Shown one piece after another: positions 9,053 through 17,347 of a stretch of DNA of 64,000 nucleotides. Within the stretch, counting starts at the first letter, position 1; each line of letters opens with the position of its first letter. The position numbers and the translations under genes were made by a program. Source of the stretch: Labilibaculum filiforme. Lineage in GTDB: Bacteria > Bacteroidota > Bacteroidia > Bacteroidales > Marinifilaceae. Location: positions 163,961-227,960 of the forward strand of contig NZ_MVDD01000008.1 of assembly GCF_002843315.1 (NCBI RefSeq), written 5' to 3'. Below the pieces are notes generated by a model, which had not been told where the DNA came from, did not search any database, and saw only the letters and a program-made list of their open reading frames with translations.

Positions 9053-9256
9053 ATGAAGAATTTTATAAATAATAGAAAATTTGAAATAGTTGGAGGCTTA
9101 GTAGGTCTTTTGGGTGGATTTCTTTACTGGAAATATGTTGGATGCGTTTCTGGAACCTGTCCAATTCAGGCCAATTGGTACACCATGGTTCCTTACGGAT
9201 TTCTTTTTGGTGTGCTGATAGGAGGGATGTTTAAACCGAAAAAAAGAAAAGAGTAG
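9053..9256 (+). CDS. DUF6132-like small membrane protein
   Basis: 67 residues with two hydrophobic segments (about residues 11-28 and 43-60). Between them lies YVGCVSGTCPIQANWYTMVPYG, with the C-x5-C-P-I pattern I associate with DUF6132 proteins. The C-terminus is basic (KPKKRKE), so it should face the cytoplasm. Function is unknown; the two Cys in the outer loop may bind a metal or be redox active (speculative). It stands alone, ending at a strong bidirectional terminator shared with prfB. Confidence 0.75.
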   Translation: MKNFINNRKFEIVGGLVGLLGGFLYWKYVGCVSGTCPIQANWYTMVPYGFLFGVLIGGMFKPKKRKE

Positions 9257-9292
9257 AGGCGTAGCATGCTACGCCTCTACTCTTTTTATTTT
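9247..9292. terminator. Bidirectional terminator between the DUF6132-like gene and prfB
   Basis: A 32-nt perfect palindrome (9251-9282, each arm GAGTAGAGGCGTAGCA) flanked by A and T runs. It works as stem plus T tract on both strands, serving the plus-strand DUF6132-like gene and the minus-strand prfB gene that end here. Confidence 0.9.
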
Positions 9293-10384
9293 TTTTCATC
9301 ATTACTAAATTCCATTAGAAATGCTTTAATGAATCCATCCAAATCACCATCTAAAACGGCTTGTACATTTGAGGTTTCGTGGCCTGTTCTTACATCCTTA
9401 ACTAGTTTGTAAGGTTGCATTACATAGGAACGAATTTGTGAACCCCATTCAATTTTCTTTTTTGATCCTTCAATCTTGTCAGTTTCTTCCTGACGTTTTC
9501 TCAGTTCCAATTCATATAGCTGTGATTTCAGCAATCGAAGTGCGTTTTCACGATTTCCTAATTGCGAACGAGTTTCTGTATTTTCGATAATGATTCCAGT
9601 AGGAGCATGTCGTAAACGTACGCCTGTTTCCACCTTGTTTACATTCTGTCCGCCAGCACCACCCGAACGGAAAGTATCCCAGCTGATATCTGCAGGATTA
9701 ATCTCAATTTCGATGGTATCGTCGATGGCAGGATAAACGTATACGGATGCAAAAGAGGTCATTCGTTTATTGGCTGCATTAAAAGGGGAAAGACGAACCA
9801 AGCGGTGTACGCCGTTTTCCGATTTTAGGAATCCGTAAGAAAAATCGCCTTCAAATTCGAGAGTCGCCGATTTAATTCCAGCTTCGTCACCTTCCTGATA
9901 TTCTAACGAATTTACTTTATAACCATGAGCTTCGCCATAACGCAAATACATTCGGTAAAGCATTTCGGCCCAGTCGCAACTTTCGGTTCCACCAGCACCG
10001 GCATTTATTTTTAGAATTGCTCCTAGCTTATCTTCATCCTTTCGGAGCATATTTTTTAGCTCCAAAGCTTCAATTAGGTCTTCTGTGGTAGTAAATTGCT
10101 CATCAACTTCCTCGGGCGATGCTTCCTCTTCCTTTGCAAAATCATACAAAATTTGAAGGTCGTCAAATGCTTCTTTAACTGTATGATAGGAGTCAACCCA
10201 AGATTTAAGTCCACGAACTTTTTTCATTTGAATCTCGGCTTCTTTTGGTTTGTCCCAAAATCCTGGAGCCTGAGTTCTTAATTCTTCTTCCTGTATTTGA
10301 ATTATTTTGGCATCAACGTCAAAGATACCTCCTTAACGCTTGCGTGCGCTCCGCTAAATCTTTTAGCTGGTCTGATGTGATCAT
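9286..10384 (-). CDS. prfB: Peptide chain release factor 2, programmed +1 frameshift
   Basis: RF2 terminates translation at UGA and UAA. The gene starts at the ATG at 10382-10384, reads [21 protein letters not shown] and meets an in-frame TGA at 10319-10321. The site AGG AGG TAT CTT TGA C has the SD-like AGGAGG and slippery CTT TGA C of classical RF2 autoregulation. Skipping one T gives L-D-V-D-A-K and the rest, about 365 residues in all. Later parts show the GGQ loop ([20 protein letters not shown]) and the RF2-type tripeptide region SPFN ([11 protein letters not shown]). Without the frameshift only a 313-residue downstream piece is seen. When RF2 is scarce, slow UGA decoding favours the shift and raises RF2. 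The upstream region is highly unusual (three more leader copies). Confidence 0.96.
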
Positions 10385-10408
10385 TTTCGAAATTTATTAT
10401 TTGAGATG

Positions 10409-10438
10409 TAAAGGTAGTAAACAAAGAGAAAGGAACAA
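10409..10438 (-). promoter_or_regulatory. prfB promoter (Bacteroidota sigma-ABfr type)
   Basis: On the minus strand TTG (10438-10436), 19 nt, then TACCTTTA (10416-10409), close to the Bacteroidota TTG...TAnnTTTG consensus. It lies 25 bp before the ATG, implying a leader of about 20 nt. The same promoter occurs at 10649-10678, 10889-10918 and 11129-11158, always with 19-nt spacing. Confidence 0.6.
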
Positions 10439-10564
10439 TCTGAAATAAATGTGTAATGTTGTTTTTAGTAAATTGAAGCGAACAGTTTTGAGAGTAGTTT
10501 GCAAGATATTCTTTATAAGCTAAAAACTGAATTATTTTGGCATCAAGGTCAAAGATACCTCAGA

Positions 10565-10624
10565 TTACTTTTTTGGCGCTTGCGTGCGCTCCGCTAAATC
10601 TTTTAGCTGGTCTGATGTGATCAT
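10565..10624 (-). pseudogene. prfB leader mini-ORF, copy 1
   Basis: Twenty codons reading [19 protein letters not shown] and TAA. The first 16 residues equal those of RF2. Behind the stop the TATCTTTGAC sequence is still present but out of the reading frame. It has its own promoter at 10649-10678. It is either a non-functional duplicate or a translated short upstream peptide. Confidence 0.7.
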
Positions 10625-10804
10625 TTTCGAAATTTATTATTTGAGATGTAAAGGTAGTAAACAAAGAGAAAGGAACAATCTGAAATAAATGTGTAATGTT
10701 GTTTTTAGTAAATTGAAGCGAACAGTTTTGAGAGTAGTTTGCAAGATATTCTTTATAAGCTAAAAACTGAATTATTTTGGCATCAAGGTCAAAGATACCT
10801 CAGA

Positions 10805-10864
10805 TTACTTTTTTGGCGCTTGCGTGCGTTCCGCTAAATCTTTTAGCTGGTCTGATGTGATCAT
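10805..10864 (-). pseudogene. prfB leader mini-ORF, copy 2
   Basis: Same 19-residue peptide as the other extra copies. One base change at 10830 turns GAG into GAA, which is synonymous for Glu12. A promoter copy lies at 10889-10918. Confidence 0.7.
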
Positions 10865-11044
10865 TTTCGAAATTTATTATTTGAGGTGTAAAGGTAGTAA
10901 ACAAAGAGAAAGGAACAATCTGAAATAAATGTGTAATGTTGTTTTTAGTAAATTGAAGCGAACAGTTTTGAGAGTAGTTTGCAAGATATTTTTTACAAAC
11001 TAAAAACTGAATTGTTTTGGCATCAAGGTCAAAGATACCTCAGA

Positions 11045-11104
11045 TTACTTTTTTGGCGCTTGCGTGCGCTCCGCTAAATCTTTTAGCTGGTCTGATGTGA
11101 TCAT
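11045..11104 (-). pseudogene. prfB leader mini-ORF, copy 3 (outermost)
   Basis: Same 19-residue peptide. Its promoter uses the shared TACCTTTA (11136-11129) but a TTG (11158-11156) from unique sequence, with the same 19-nt spacing. This suggests that the outermost copy retains the ancestral upstream region. Confidence 0.7.
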
Positions 11105-11213
11105 TTTCGAAATTTATTATTTGAGATGTAAAGGTATTCAACAGTTAGAAATTAACAATGATCAGTTGTTGGTTCCTAATTTTTCAACATGCGTAAGAGA
11201 AAGCCTTGTTCTA

Positions 11214-11250
11214 TAAAAAAAACAGCGCATGAATTGTTTTCATGCGCTGC
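11214..11250 (-). terminator. Terminator after the 199-residue lipoprotein gene
   Basis: An 11-bp perfect stem (11223-11233 with 11239-11249) is followed on the minus strand by eight T residues. It lies about 50 bp beyond the stop of the lipoprotein gene and about 80 bp before the first prfB leader copy, so it should insulate the array. Confidence 0.85.
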
Positions 11251-11297
11251 TGTGTAAAAATATTTAAAGACATTAATCTTTAAATAAAAATCCTTCT

Positions 11298-11897
11298 TTA
11301 AAATCCTCTTTGTTCAGCTTCCAATTTTTGCATTTCAGCATTAAAAGTTTCTTTAAATTTTTCGTAATCGTAATCCACTTTTAGTTTATCATCCTGCGAT
11401 AACTTTTGGTTGATTGCTTCTTCCAAATCTTTTGAGCTCATTTCAAGAGCAATGTATGTTTTGTATTTGTTTTGACCTGTTCTGGTTTGTTTTTCACAAA
11501 TCACTTTAATGTTGTTCAGTTGTTGATTAATTACTTCACGGGTTAATCCTTCGAAACGCTCTTCAACTTGTTCAACATTGTTCAGTTCTGTTGAATTTAC
11601 ATAGTTATCGATAGTTCCTTTAACTGTCGATTGAATTAATGTTGCCAATTCGGCGCGAGCATTTGCTCCAGCTTTCTTTTTAGATACCATTTGATCTAAA
11701 CTTTCGCCAATAGCCGATGCTCTAAAATAGTTTTTATCACTTTGGTAATCGGGTCCGGTGCAGTACACCTCAATTAGTTCTTCGCCTTGTGCTTTTGTTG
11801 TAACTGCTTTTTCGGCTGATCCGCAAGAACTCATTCCTGCAACCAATAAAATTCCTAATCCAAGGAATAAGCTTTGATGTAATTTTCTTGTTTTCAT
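11298..11897 (-). CDS. LPP20-like lipoprotein
   Basis: 199 residues from the ATG at 11895-11897; a longer frame to 11954 adds 19 residues before the signal peptide. MKTRKLHQSLFLGLGILLVAG ends at lipobox MSSC. The mature protein contains GESLDQMVSKKKAGANARAELATLIQSTVKG, the helix-containing region typical of LPP20-type proteins, and TYIALEMSSKDLEEAI near the end. It follows a larger LPP20-like lipoprotein on the same strand, so the two are probably a pair. Function is unknown; LPP20 was first described as an antigenic Helicobacter lipoprotein. Confidence 0.8.
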   Translation of the reverse strand: MKTRKLHQSLFLGLGILLVAGMSSCGSAEKAVTTKAQGEELIEVYCTGPDYQSDKNYFRASAIGESLDQMVSKKKAGANARAELATLIQSTVKGTIDNYVNSTELNNVEQVEERFEGLTREVINQQLNNIKVICEKQTRTGQNKYKTYIALEMSSKDLEEAINQKLSQDDKLKVDYDYEKFKETFNAEMQKLEAEQRGF

Positions 11898-12043
11898 CTT
11901 TTTTTTAGATTTTAGATGTGAGACTTTAGAAGTGAGATGATTGTTTCTTTTCAAATGTCTCTACCATTTTATGAAATTATTTGTATTATTTTATTGCCAA
12001 TAGAAGACCAAAAGTCTCTTATTTTATTATTCTCATTTATTTT

Positions 12044-13453
12044 TTACAAATCCAATTGATTAAGTTTTGGTACAATTGTGTTGTTAATTTCATACAAAGC
12101 CTGATCGTAAGCTTCTTTTACTGCGTAATCGTAGCTAATTGGTTTCATTCCTTTTACTTCGTAAATGGCATCGTTAAAAATTTCCATGCCTGTTTTTGCA
12201 TCAGTAAGAGAGAAAAAACAATCCAGATATACGATATATACTTTGTAATTTCGACCTTCTTTTATTTCTCCTTTTATTACATTGGTGTTGATATCGAGTA
12301 TTACTTTGGCTTCATTTTTATCTTCTGTAAAGGAGAAAAAATTCTCCGATAGCTCTTTCTTTAGGCTATTGGTAAGAATTTCTCGTTTTGAATCTACTCC
12401 AAATATTTTCTCGCTAAAGTTCATAAATGCTTTTAAGCGCTCCACATTTAAAATAATTTTACTTTTTGGTGCTGATTCTTCGGTGAAGAAAAGTTTATTT
12501 AACTCATAATTCTCGTTGTTTTCATTTAAAATAGAGGAAAGATCAAGAGAAACAGTAATTTCTTGTAGTTTTTGGCGCGAGGTAACTTTTGATAATTGCG
12601 AGGATGCATAGCCAAATTGGTCTGTAGCAACATTTTCATTCAAAATACCTTCTCCTTTTGTGAATTTAAGCTCCAAAGGCAATTGAGGAATTATTTGATC
12701 CTCCTGGTCGGCTAGCCAAGTTGCTTTTACCAAGATTGGCTCTTTTTGAGAAGTAGATATTTCGAGTTGAATCGCTTTTTTAGCTACGTCAAGTTGTGTT
12801 CTGCTAAAAATATTTTGGATGGAATTATAAATATCTGTTCCTAAGTTGATGGTTCCATCCAATGTCATTACGCTAAGATCTTCATCTAAGTGATTTTTTA
12901 TCGCATCCAACGATTTGGCATAGTAGTTTAAAGCTTGAAACAAATCGAGTTGAAGCTCGTATTGTTTGCCTTCTTCAAAATAACTTTGAGCGAGTTTTTT
13001 TGCTTTGTTTAGCTTTACTCTTTTTAAGAGTGCATACTGATTTTTTGATAGTTGATAGTAAACCCAGTATTCACCTTCTTTTTTATTGTCCCAGGATGCA
13101 ACCATTTCGTATCCTTCCAAATCCTGCACAAGAGAGGTTCTTATGTCAGCTTCGAATTCTTCTTTAAAACTCGTATTGTTTTCGAATTGATGTAGTACGG
13201 AATTAGAGGAAATAGAGATAGAAATTTCGGAGCACAAATCCTGTAAAGCTTGATTTTTAGCCAATTGCATATAGCTTGTTTCGTTGGCATCTTTTCTCAC
13301 TACAGCTATGCCAACATAGTAATCCGATGATATAGGACGCTCTTTTACCCATTCAGGAGCTCGGCGTTTGGCTGCTGTTGTATTTGGTGAACAGCTCACC
13401 AGAAATGCAATAATAAAGCAAAATTGTAGTAAGGTGCGTAAATGTTTAATCAT
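12044..13453 (-). CDS. LPP20-family lipoprotein with C-terminal extension
   Basis: 469 residues. The signal peptide ends at lipobox FLVSC (Cys21). Residues about 33-140 match the LPP20 pattern: PEWVKERPISSDYYVGIAVV, then YMQLAKNQALQDLCSEISISI and EYWVYYQLSKNQYALL. The C-terminal part, about residues 150-469, is all soluble and ends with YDQALYEINNTIVPKLNQL; it has no domain I recognise. It lies 84 bp after recX and about 150 bp before a smaller LPP20-like gene. Probably an outer-membrane-anchored periplasmic protein of unknown role. Confidence 0.8.
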   Translation of the reverse strand: MIKHLRTLLQFCFIIAFLVSCSPNTTAAKRRAPEWVKERPISSDYYVGIAVVRKDANETSYMQLAKNQALQDLCSEISISISSNSVLHQFENNTSFKEEFEADIRTSLVQDLEGYEMVASWDNKKEGEYWVYYQLSKNQYALLKRVKLNKAKKLAQSYFEEGKQYELQLDLFQALNYYAKSLDAIKNHLDEDLSVMTLDGTINLGTDIYNSIQNIFSRTQLDVAKKAIQLEISTSQKEPILVKATWLADQEDQIIPQLPLELKFTKGEGILNENVATDQFGYASSQLSKVTSRQKLQEITVSLDLSSILNENNENYELNKLFFTEESAPKSKIILNVERLKAFMNFSEKIFGVDSKREILTNSLKKELSENFFSFTEDKNEAKVILDINTNVIKGEIKEGRNYKVYIVYLDCFFSLTDAKTGMEIFNDAIYEVKGMKPISYDYAVKEAYDQALYEINNTIVPKLNQLDL

Positions 13454-13536
13454 TTTTATGATTTTGTAGGTTTAGATTCTCGAATTTTAAAGATAAAGAA
13501 TTGTAAACAATAAGGGTGCCAAAGCTAAATTAAAAT

Positions 13537-14028
13537 TTAATTTGTGTCTGAAATAAGTTCATTAATTATTTTTAAGGATAGCTGAGACTCAAAACCTCTT
13601 CCTTGTGCAAATCGGAACAGTTTGGCTCTTAATTGATAAGGATCTTTTTCTTTAGTGGTTTTTATTTTACTGAACAGAATATCATGCAGGTTTTGGTTGT
13701 ATTCATTTTCATCAAATTGGTCTATTGCATCCAATATAAGATGTTCCGAAATTTGCTTTTGTTTTAAATGATGAGCAATTTTTATTCTTCCCCATCGGTT
13801 AAAACGGAATTTATCTCGAGCGTAAAAATTGGTATATCGTTCTTCGTTAAGAAATTTTTCTTCTACTAAAGTTTGGATAATTTGATCCTGATCGTCAGAT
13901 GAAATTTCCCAATCGTTTAGCTTTTTCCGAATGTCATAGCTGCATTTTTCTTGTCGGCTGCAAATAAACATGGCTTTCGACAAGGCAGATGCCACACTAA
14001 TTTCTTTTTTCTTTTTTTTGTACTCCAT
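13537..14028 (-). CDS. recX: Regulatory protein RecX
   Basis: 163 residues, as expected. RecX binds RecA filaments and limits recombinase activity in the cytoplasm. The three-helix repeats are visible: SKAMFICSRQEKCSYDIRKKL, then IIQTLVEEKFLNEERYTNFYARDKF with R-F-N-R-W-G-R-I-K-I-A-H-H-L-K, and QLRAKLFRFAQGRGFESQLSLKIINEL. The ATG (14026-14028) overlaps the prmC stop by one base (TAATG), so translation is likely coupled. Confidence 0.9.
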   Translation of the reverse strand: MEYKKKKKEISVASALSKAMFICSRQEKCSYDIRKKLNDWEISSDDQDQIIQTLVEEKFLNEERYTNFYARDKFRFNRWGRIKIAHHLKQKQISEHLILDAIDQFDENEYNQNLHDILFSKIKTTKEKDPYQLRAKLFRFAQGRGFESQLSLKIINELISDTN

Positions 14029-14891
14029 TAATACGATTTTATAGCAGAAATCATTCTGTTTTTTCCATTGATATCCATTCTTAGTTGAATGTTTTTAAAC
14101 TCATATTTTTCTAGTAATGTTACCATTTCCTTTCCTAAACTTTCGTTGATTTCAAAATAAAGTTTGCCATCTTTTTTTAAATGTTGAAGAGCAAGTTCCG
14201 TTATTGTCCGGTAAAATAGTAACGGATCGTTATCGCTTACAAATAATGCACTAGCCGGTTCATAGTCCAAAACATTTTTCTCCATTTTACTCTTTTCGGC
14301 TTCGGTAACATAGGGAGGGTTGCTTACAATAATATCAAAATTATCCCAGTCGAAATTTTTCCAGTTTAAAATGTCCCGATGAAAGAAGGTCACATCAATT
14401 TTATGGAGTGTGGCATTTTCTTTCGCTTTTATTATTGCACCAATTGAAATATCTGCTGACGAAATATGGGCATTTTTTAAATTTTTCGCTAATGAAATAG
14501 GAATGCAGCCGCTACCGGTTCCAATATCTAAAATGGATAAACCATTTTGTTGGTTTTCATTAATAATTGCATGAACCAACTCTTCGGTTTCGGGGCGTGG
14601 AATTAATGTGTGTTCGTTTACTTTAAAAGTAAGATCGTAAAATTCTGTTTCTCCTAAAATATACTGTATGGGTTTATTGGTTTTAAGCTGTTGTATATAA
14701 GTGTCAATGATATCAAAATTATCTTTGGTAATAGATTCAGTTTTGTTCATCTGAATTTGAGTTCTCGAATATTTTAAAACGAATTCAAGCAGAATATAGG
14801 CCATACTTTCTGTTTCTTGTACAGGATATATATTTTGGAGTTCTTTTTTTATGTAATTTATTGTAGATTGTATTGTGCTTACTGGAGTCAT
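14028..14891 (-). CDS. prmC: Release factor glutamine methyltransferase
   Basis: Methylates the Gln of the GGQ motif in release factors using S-adenosylmethionine. 287 residues from the ATG at 14889-14891, chosen because the helical N-terminal domain (STIQSTINYIKKELQNIYP) starts there; a longer frame reaches 14954. Motifs: IPRPETEELV, the SAM loop ILDIGTGSGCIPISLA, and the substrate motif IVSNPPYV. It overlaps recX by one base. prfB, one likely substrate gene, lies about 3.5 kb further on the same strand but is not in the same operon. Confidence 0.93.
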   Translation of the reverse strand: MTPVSTIQSTINYIKKELQNIYPVQETESMAYILLEFVLKYSRTQIQMNKTESITKDNFDIIDTYIQQLKTNKPIQYILGETEFYDLTFKVNEHTLIPRPETEELVHAIINENQQNGLSILDIGTGSGCIPISLAKNLKNAHISSADISIGAIIKAKENATLHKIDVTFFHRDILNWKNFDWDNFDIIVSNPPYVTEAEKSKMEKNVLDYEPASALFVSDNDPLLFYRTITELALQHLKKDGKLYFEINESLGKEMVTLLEKYEFKNIQLRMDINGKNRMISAIKSY

Positions 14892-15035
14892 CTGAGTTAA
14901 GAATATTGGTGAGAACTGATATGTATTAAATGTGAAAAATGGATATAACAGCAAATGATTGTCCTATTACTCACATCTAGTATCTCATAACTATAAAAAA
15001 AACAAAGATACAAATCTTCTGAAGTAGTCGAATAT

Positions 15036-16508
15036 ATGCTATTAACAATTAATTGGTCGGAATTCTGGTTTAATTTATTTGAAGTGTTGGCAGTTTTGTA
15101 TGTCATCACCATTATTTCTACGGTAATTATTGTAATATTAGAAAATCGTAGTCCAGTAAAATCCATCTCGTGGATTCTGGTTCTAATTTTACTACCCGTT
15201 TTAGGTTTTATTTTCTATTTGGTATTTGGACAGAGTTTTCGGAGACGGAAAATGTTCAGTATGAAAGAATTGGGAGATATGAAGTGGCTTCAAGTAATGA
15301 GTCAGGATCAGAAGCTTCATTTGGATAAAAATCGATGGTTAAAGGATGAGCGAATTCATGAAAAAAAGAATTTAATGACTCTGCTTTTAAACAATTCGAA
15401 GGCATTGCTTACCGGTTACAATCGCGTAAAAATTCTGAACGATGGAAAAGAAACATTTCCGTCTATTTTTAAAGCCCTTCGGAAGGCAAAAGATCATATT
15501 CATTTGGAGTATTACATTATTGAAGATGGAGAATTGGCTTCGGAATTACTAGAGATATTAATGCAGAAAGCAAAAGAAGGGGTTGAGGTTCGTGTAATTT
15601 ACGACGATGTAGGGAGCTGGAAATTAAGCAAGAAATATGTGATTGATTTGCAACAAGCAGGTGTGAAGATTCATGCTTTTTTACCGGTTCGGTTTCCCGT
15701 TTTAACAAGTCGGGTAAATTATCGAAATCATCGAAAAATAATTGTAATTGATGGGGATACTGCTTTTGTTGGCGGATTGAATTTTGCCGATAGGTATCTT
15801 CATGGAATTCCCGAAATAGGCTCTTGGCGAGATACACATTTGAAAATTGTTGGCGAAGCTGCTTCCAGTTTGCAAATTGTATTTTTAATCGACTGGTATT
15901 TTGTTCGTCAGGAGGTTTTGCTTGATCAAAAATACCTTCCCTACAAAAGAGTGAAGCAAAAATGTTTGTTGCAAATTACCGCATCGGGAGCCGATTCCGA
16001 TTGGGCAAGTATTATGCAGGCCTATTTCTCGGCCATAACTTCGGCAAGGAGGAATGTGTATATTTCATCGCCATATTTTATGCCGAATGGAAGCATTTTA
16101 ATGGCGCTAAAAACTTCGGCCATGAGTGGTGTGGATGTTCGTGTGTTACTTCCTAAAAAGTCGGATTCTTACATGACTTATTGGGGAACGCTTTCTTATA
16201 TTGAAGAATTATTGGAAGCTGGTGTGCGTATCTTTTTTTACCAAGGAGGATTTAATCACAGTAAAATAATGATGGTAGATGGAATAATGGCAACTGTTGG
16301 AACGGCTAATATGGATGTGCGTAGCTTTGAACAAAACTTTGAAGTAAATGCCTTAATTTACGATGAGGATACTACTTTGCAATTGCGAGCCCGTTTTCTT
16401 TCAGATTTAAAGGATAGCGAAGAATTGCATTTGCACGAATGGCAGAATCGATCGAAAAGGCAAAGAGTAAAAGAATCAATGGCTCGATTATTTACTCCTC
16501 TTTTGTAG
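15036..16508 (+). CDS. cls: Cardiolipin synthase (phospholipase D family)
   Basis: 490 residues, normal for ClsA-type enzymes, which condense two phosphatidylglycerols into cardiolipin at the inner membrane. Two N-terminal membrane segments (about residues 10-34 and 40-60) come first. The two HKD motifs follow: NHRKIIVIDGDTAFVGGLNFADRY near 234 and NHSKIMMVDGIMATVGTANMDVRSF near 408. The segment SSPYFMPN precedes the second. The 3' end overlaps the tail of a convergent gene by 17 bp. Confidence 0.93.
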   Translation: MLLTINWSEFWFNLFEVLAVLYVITIISTVIIVILENRSPVKSISWILVLILLPVLGFIFYLVFGQSFRRRKMFSMKELGDMKWLQVMSQDQKLHLDKNRWLKDERIHEKKNLMTLLLNNSKALLTGYNRVKILNDGKETFPSIFKALRKAKDHIHLEYYIIEDGELASELLEILMQKAKEGVEVRVIYDDVGSWKLSKKYVIDLQQAGVKIHAFLPVRFPVLTSRVNYRNHRKIIVIDGDTAFVGGLNFADRYLHGIPEIGSWRDTHLKIVGEAASSLQIVFLIDWYFVRQEVLLDQKYLPYKRVKQKCLLQITASGADSDWASIMQAYFSAITSARRNVYISSPYFMPNGSILMALKTSAMSGVDVRVLLPKKSDSYMTYWGTLSYIEELLEAGVRIFFYQGGFNHSKIMMVDGIMATVGTANMDVRSFEQNFEVNALIYDEDTTLQLRARFLSDLKDSEELHLHEWQNRSKRQRVKESMARLFTPLL

Positions 16509-17325
16509 TTTCTTCCTTGTATTTATCGAACCAAAACAGGATCTGTTTCATCACAAAATAGTCGGAGGAATTGGCAGTCACTTTTATATGAGAACCCGCA
16601 TATTCCATAAATTCTAGTAGTTCATCGCCTTCCAAACCCGTTGCATCGGCAATAATTTCGGCATTGTATTTCGATCTAATTTTTTTTGTATCTCCCTCGT
16701 TTCTAATCAATTTGGAAATTTTCTTTTTCGATTTTTCCGATTTGCTCAGTTTGTCGAACAGGAAATCACTTGGTGCAAAAATTGCGCTTACAACTCCCAT
16801 TTTCCCTTCTCGATTAGGTCGGTATTGTGCAGGTACAACATTTGGTTCTTTTGTATTGTAGGGGGCTAATTGTTCGGTAATGCTTTTATTAATTGGGTTT
16901 TTTTCTTCGATTTTGGTATTGATAAAATCTTCTTTAAACTCATCCCAGGTTCCCAATGCGAAAATATCTACTTCATCTAGTAAATAGGAAATGTCGTCTA
17001 ATTTAATTTGAAAGAAGGGAGGGAATTGGGTATTAAAAATGAATGGGACTGGCCAATCAATAGCCTTGTAACCCAAAGCGCTAATTCGGAGTGTATCGTA
17101 TTGCTGAATTTGCAAATGGAAAACACCAAGGCTGTCGCAAATAATTCCTCTGCGCGTTCTTTTAATGGTAATGGTTGCTAAAGGAATAGGATTTAGGCTT
17201 TCCGAATGAAGTACTTGTCCCGAAATACTGATAATGGAATCTGTTTTAGAGTTTTCCGAAAATGAGTAAGTGCTGGAGCTAAGAAATAGAATTAATAAAA
17301 TGTAAAATAAGCTCTTTAAATTCAT
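16492..17325 (-). CDS. Exported carboxypeptidase-regulatory-like domain protein
   Basis: 277 residues. The signal peptide (LKSLFYILLILFLSSSTYS) is followed by a CarboxypepD_reg-like beta sandwich at about residues 32-110: SISGQVLHSESLNPIPLATI, GIICDSLGVFHLQI, LRISALGYK. This domain often heads TonB-dependent receptors, but here no receptor barrel follows. The C-terminal half is helical and ends with YFVMKQILFWFDKYKEE. It is a paralogue of the gene immediately upstream (22 bp away), with similar layout and length. Function is unknown; probably periplasmic or cell-surface. Confidence 0.75.
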   Translation of the reverse strand: MNLKSLFYILLILFLSSSTYSFSENSKTDSIISISGQVLHSESLNPIPLATITIKRTRRGIICDSLGVFHLQIQQYDTLRISALGYKAIDWPVPFIFNTQFPPFFQIKLDDISYLLDEVDIFALGTWDEFKEDFINTKIEEKNPINKSITEQLAPYNTKEPNVVPAQYRPNREGKMGVVSAIFAPSDFLFDKLSKSEKSKKKISKLIRNEGDTKKIRSKYNAEIIADATGLEGDELLEFMEYAGSHIKVTANSSDYFVMKQILFWFDKYKEETTKEE

Positions 17326-17347
17326 AATAAGAGTTTAATTCATTGTA

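Larger units (their letters stand above)
10297..11136 (-). repeat. Tandem array: four copies of the prfB promoter/leader, period 240 bp
   Basis: The first copy (10297-10525) is the real start of prfB. Copies 10526-10765, 10766-11005 and 11006-11136 repeat it almost exactly; start codons lie 240 bp apart (10384, 10624, 10864, 11104). Each copy keeps the promoter, the ATG, 16 RF2 codons and TATCTTTGAC. The three extra copies share a block reading CCAAAAAAGTAATCTGAGG where prfB has TTAAGGAGG, which removes the SD-like AGGAGG and brings a TAA. The outermost copy ends at 11136, just 5' of its -7 box, yet has a different TTG at the right distance. Few substitutions separate the copies (for example at 10830, 10886 and around 10991-11014), so the duplication is recent or kept homogeneous. 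Confidence 0.95.

Noticed and set aside
9286..10227. RF2 as a 313-residue protein starting at the internal Met
   Set aside because: The upstream frame with the TGA and slippery site gives the full N-terminal domain; the internal Met is not the start.
10526..11136. CRISPR-like array
   Set aside because: Repeats are 240 bp, in full tandem, and clearly derived from prfB; there are no short repeats with unique spacers and no cas genes.
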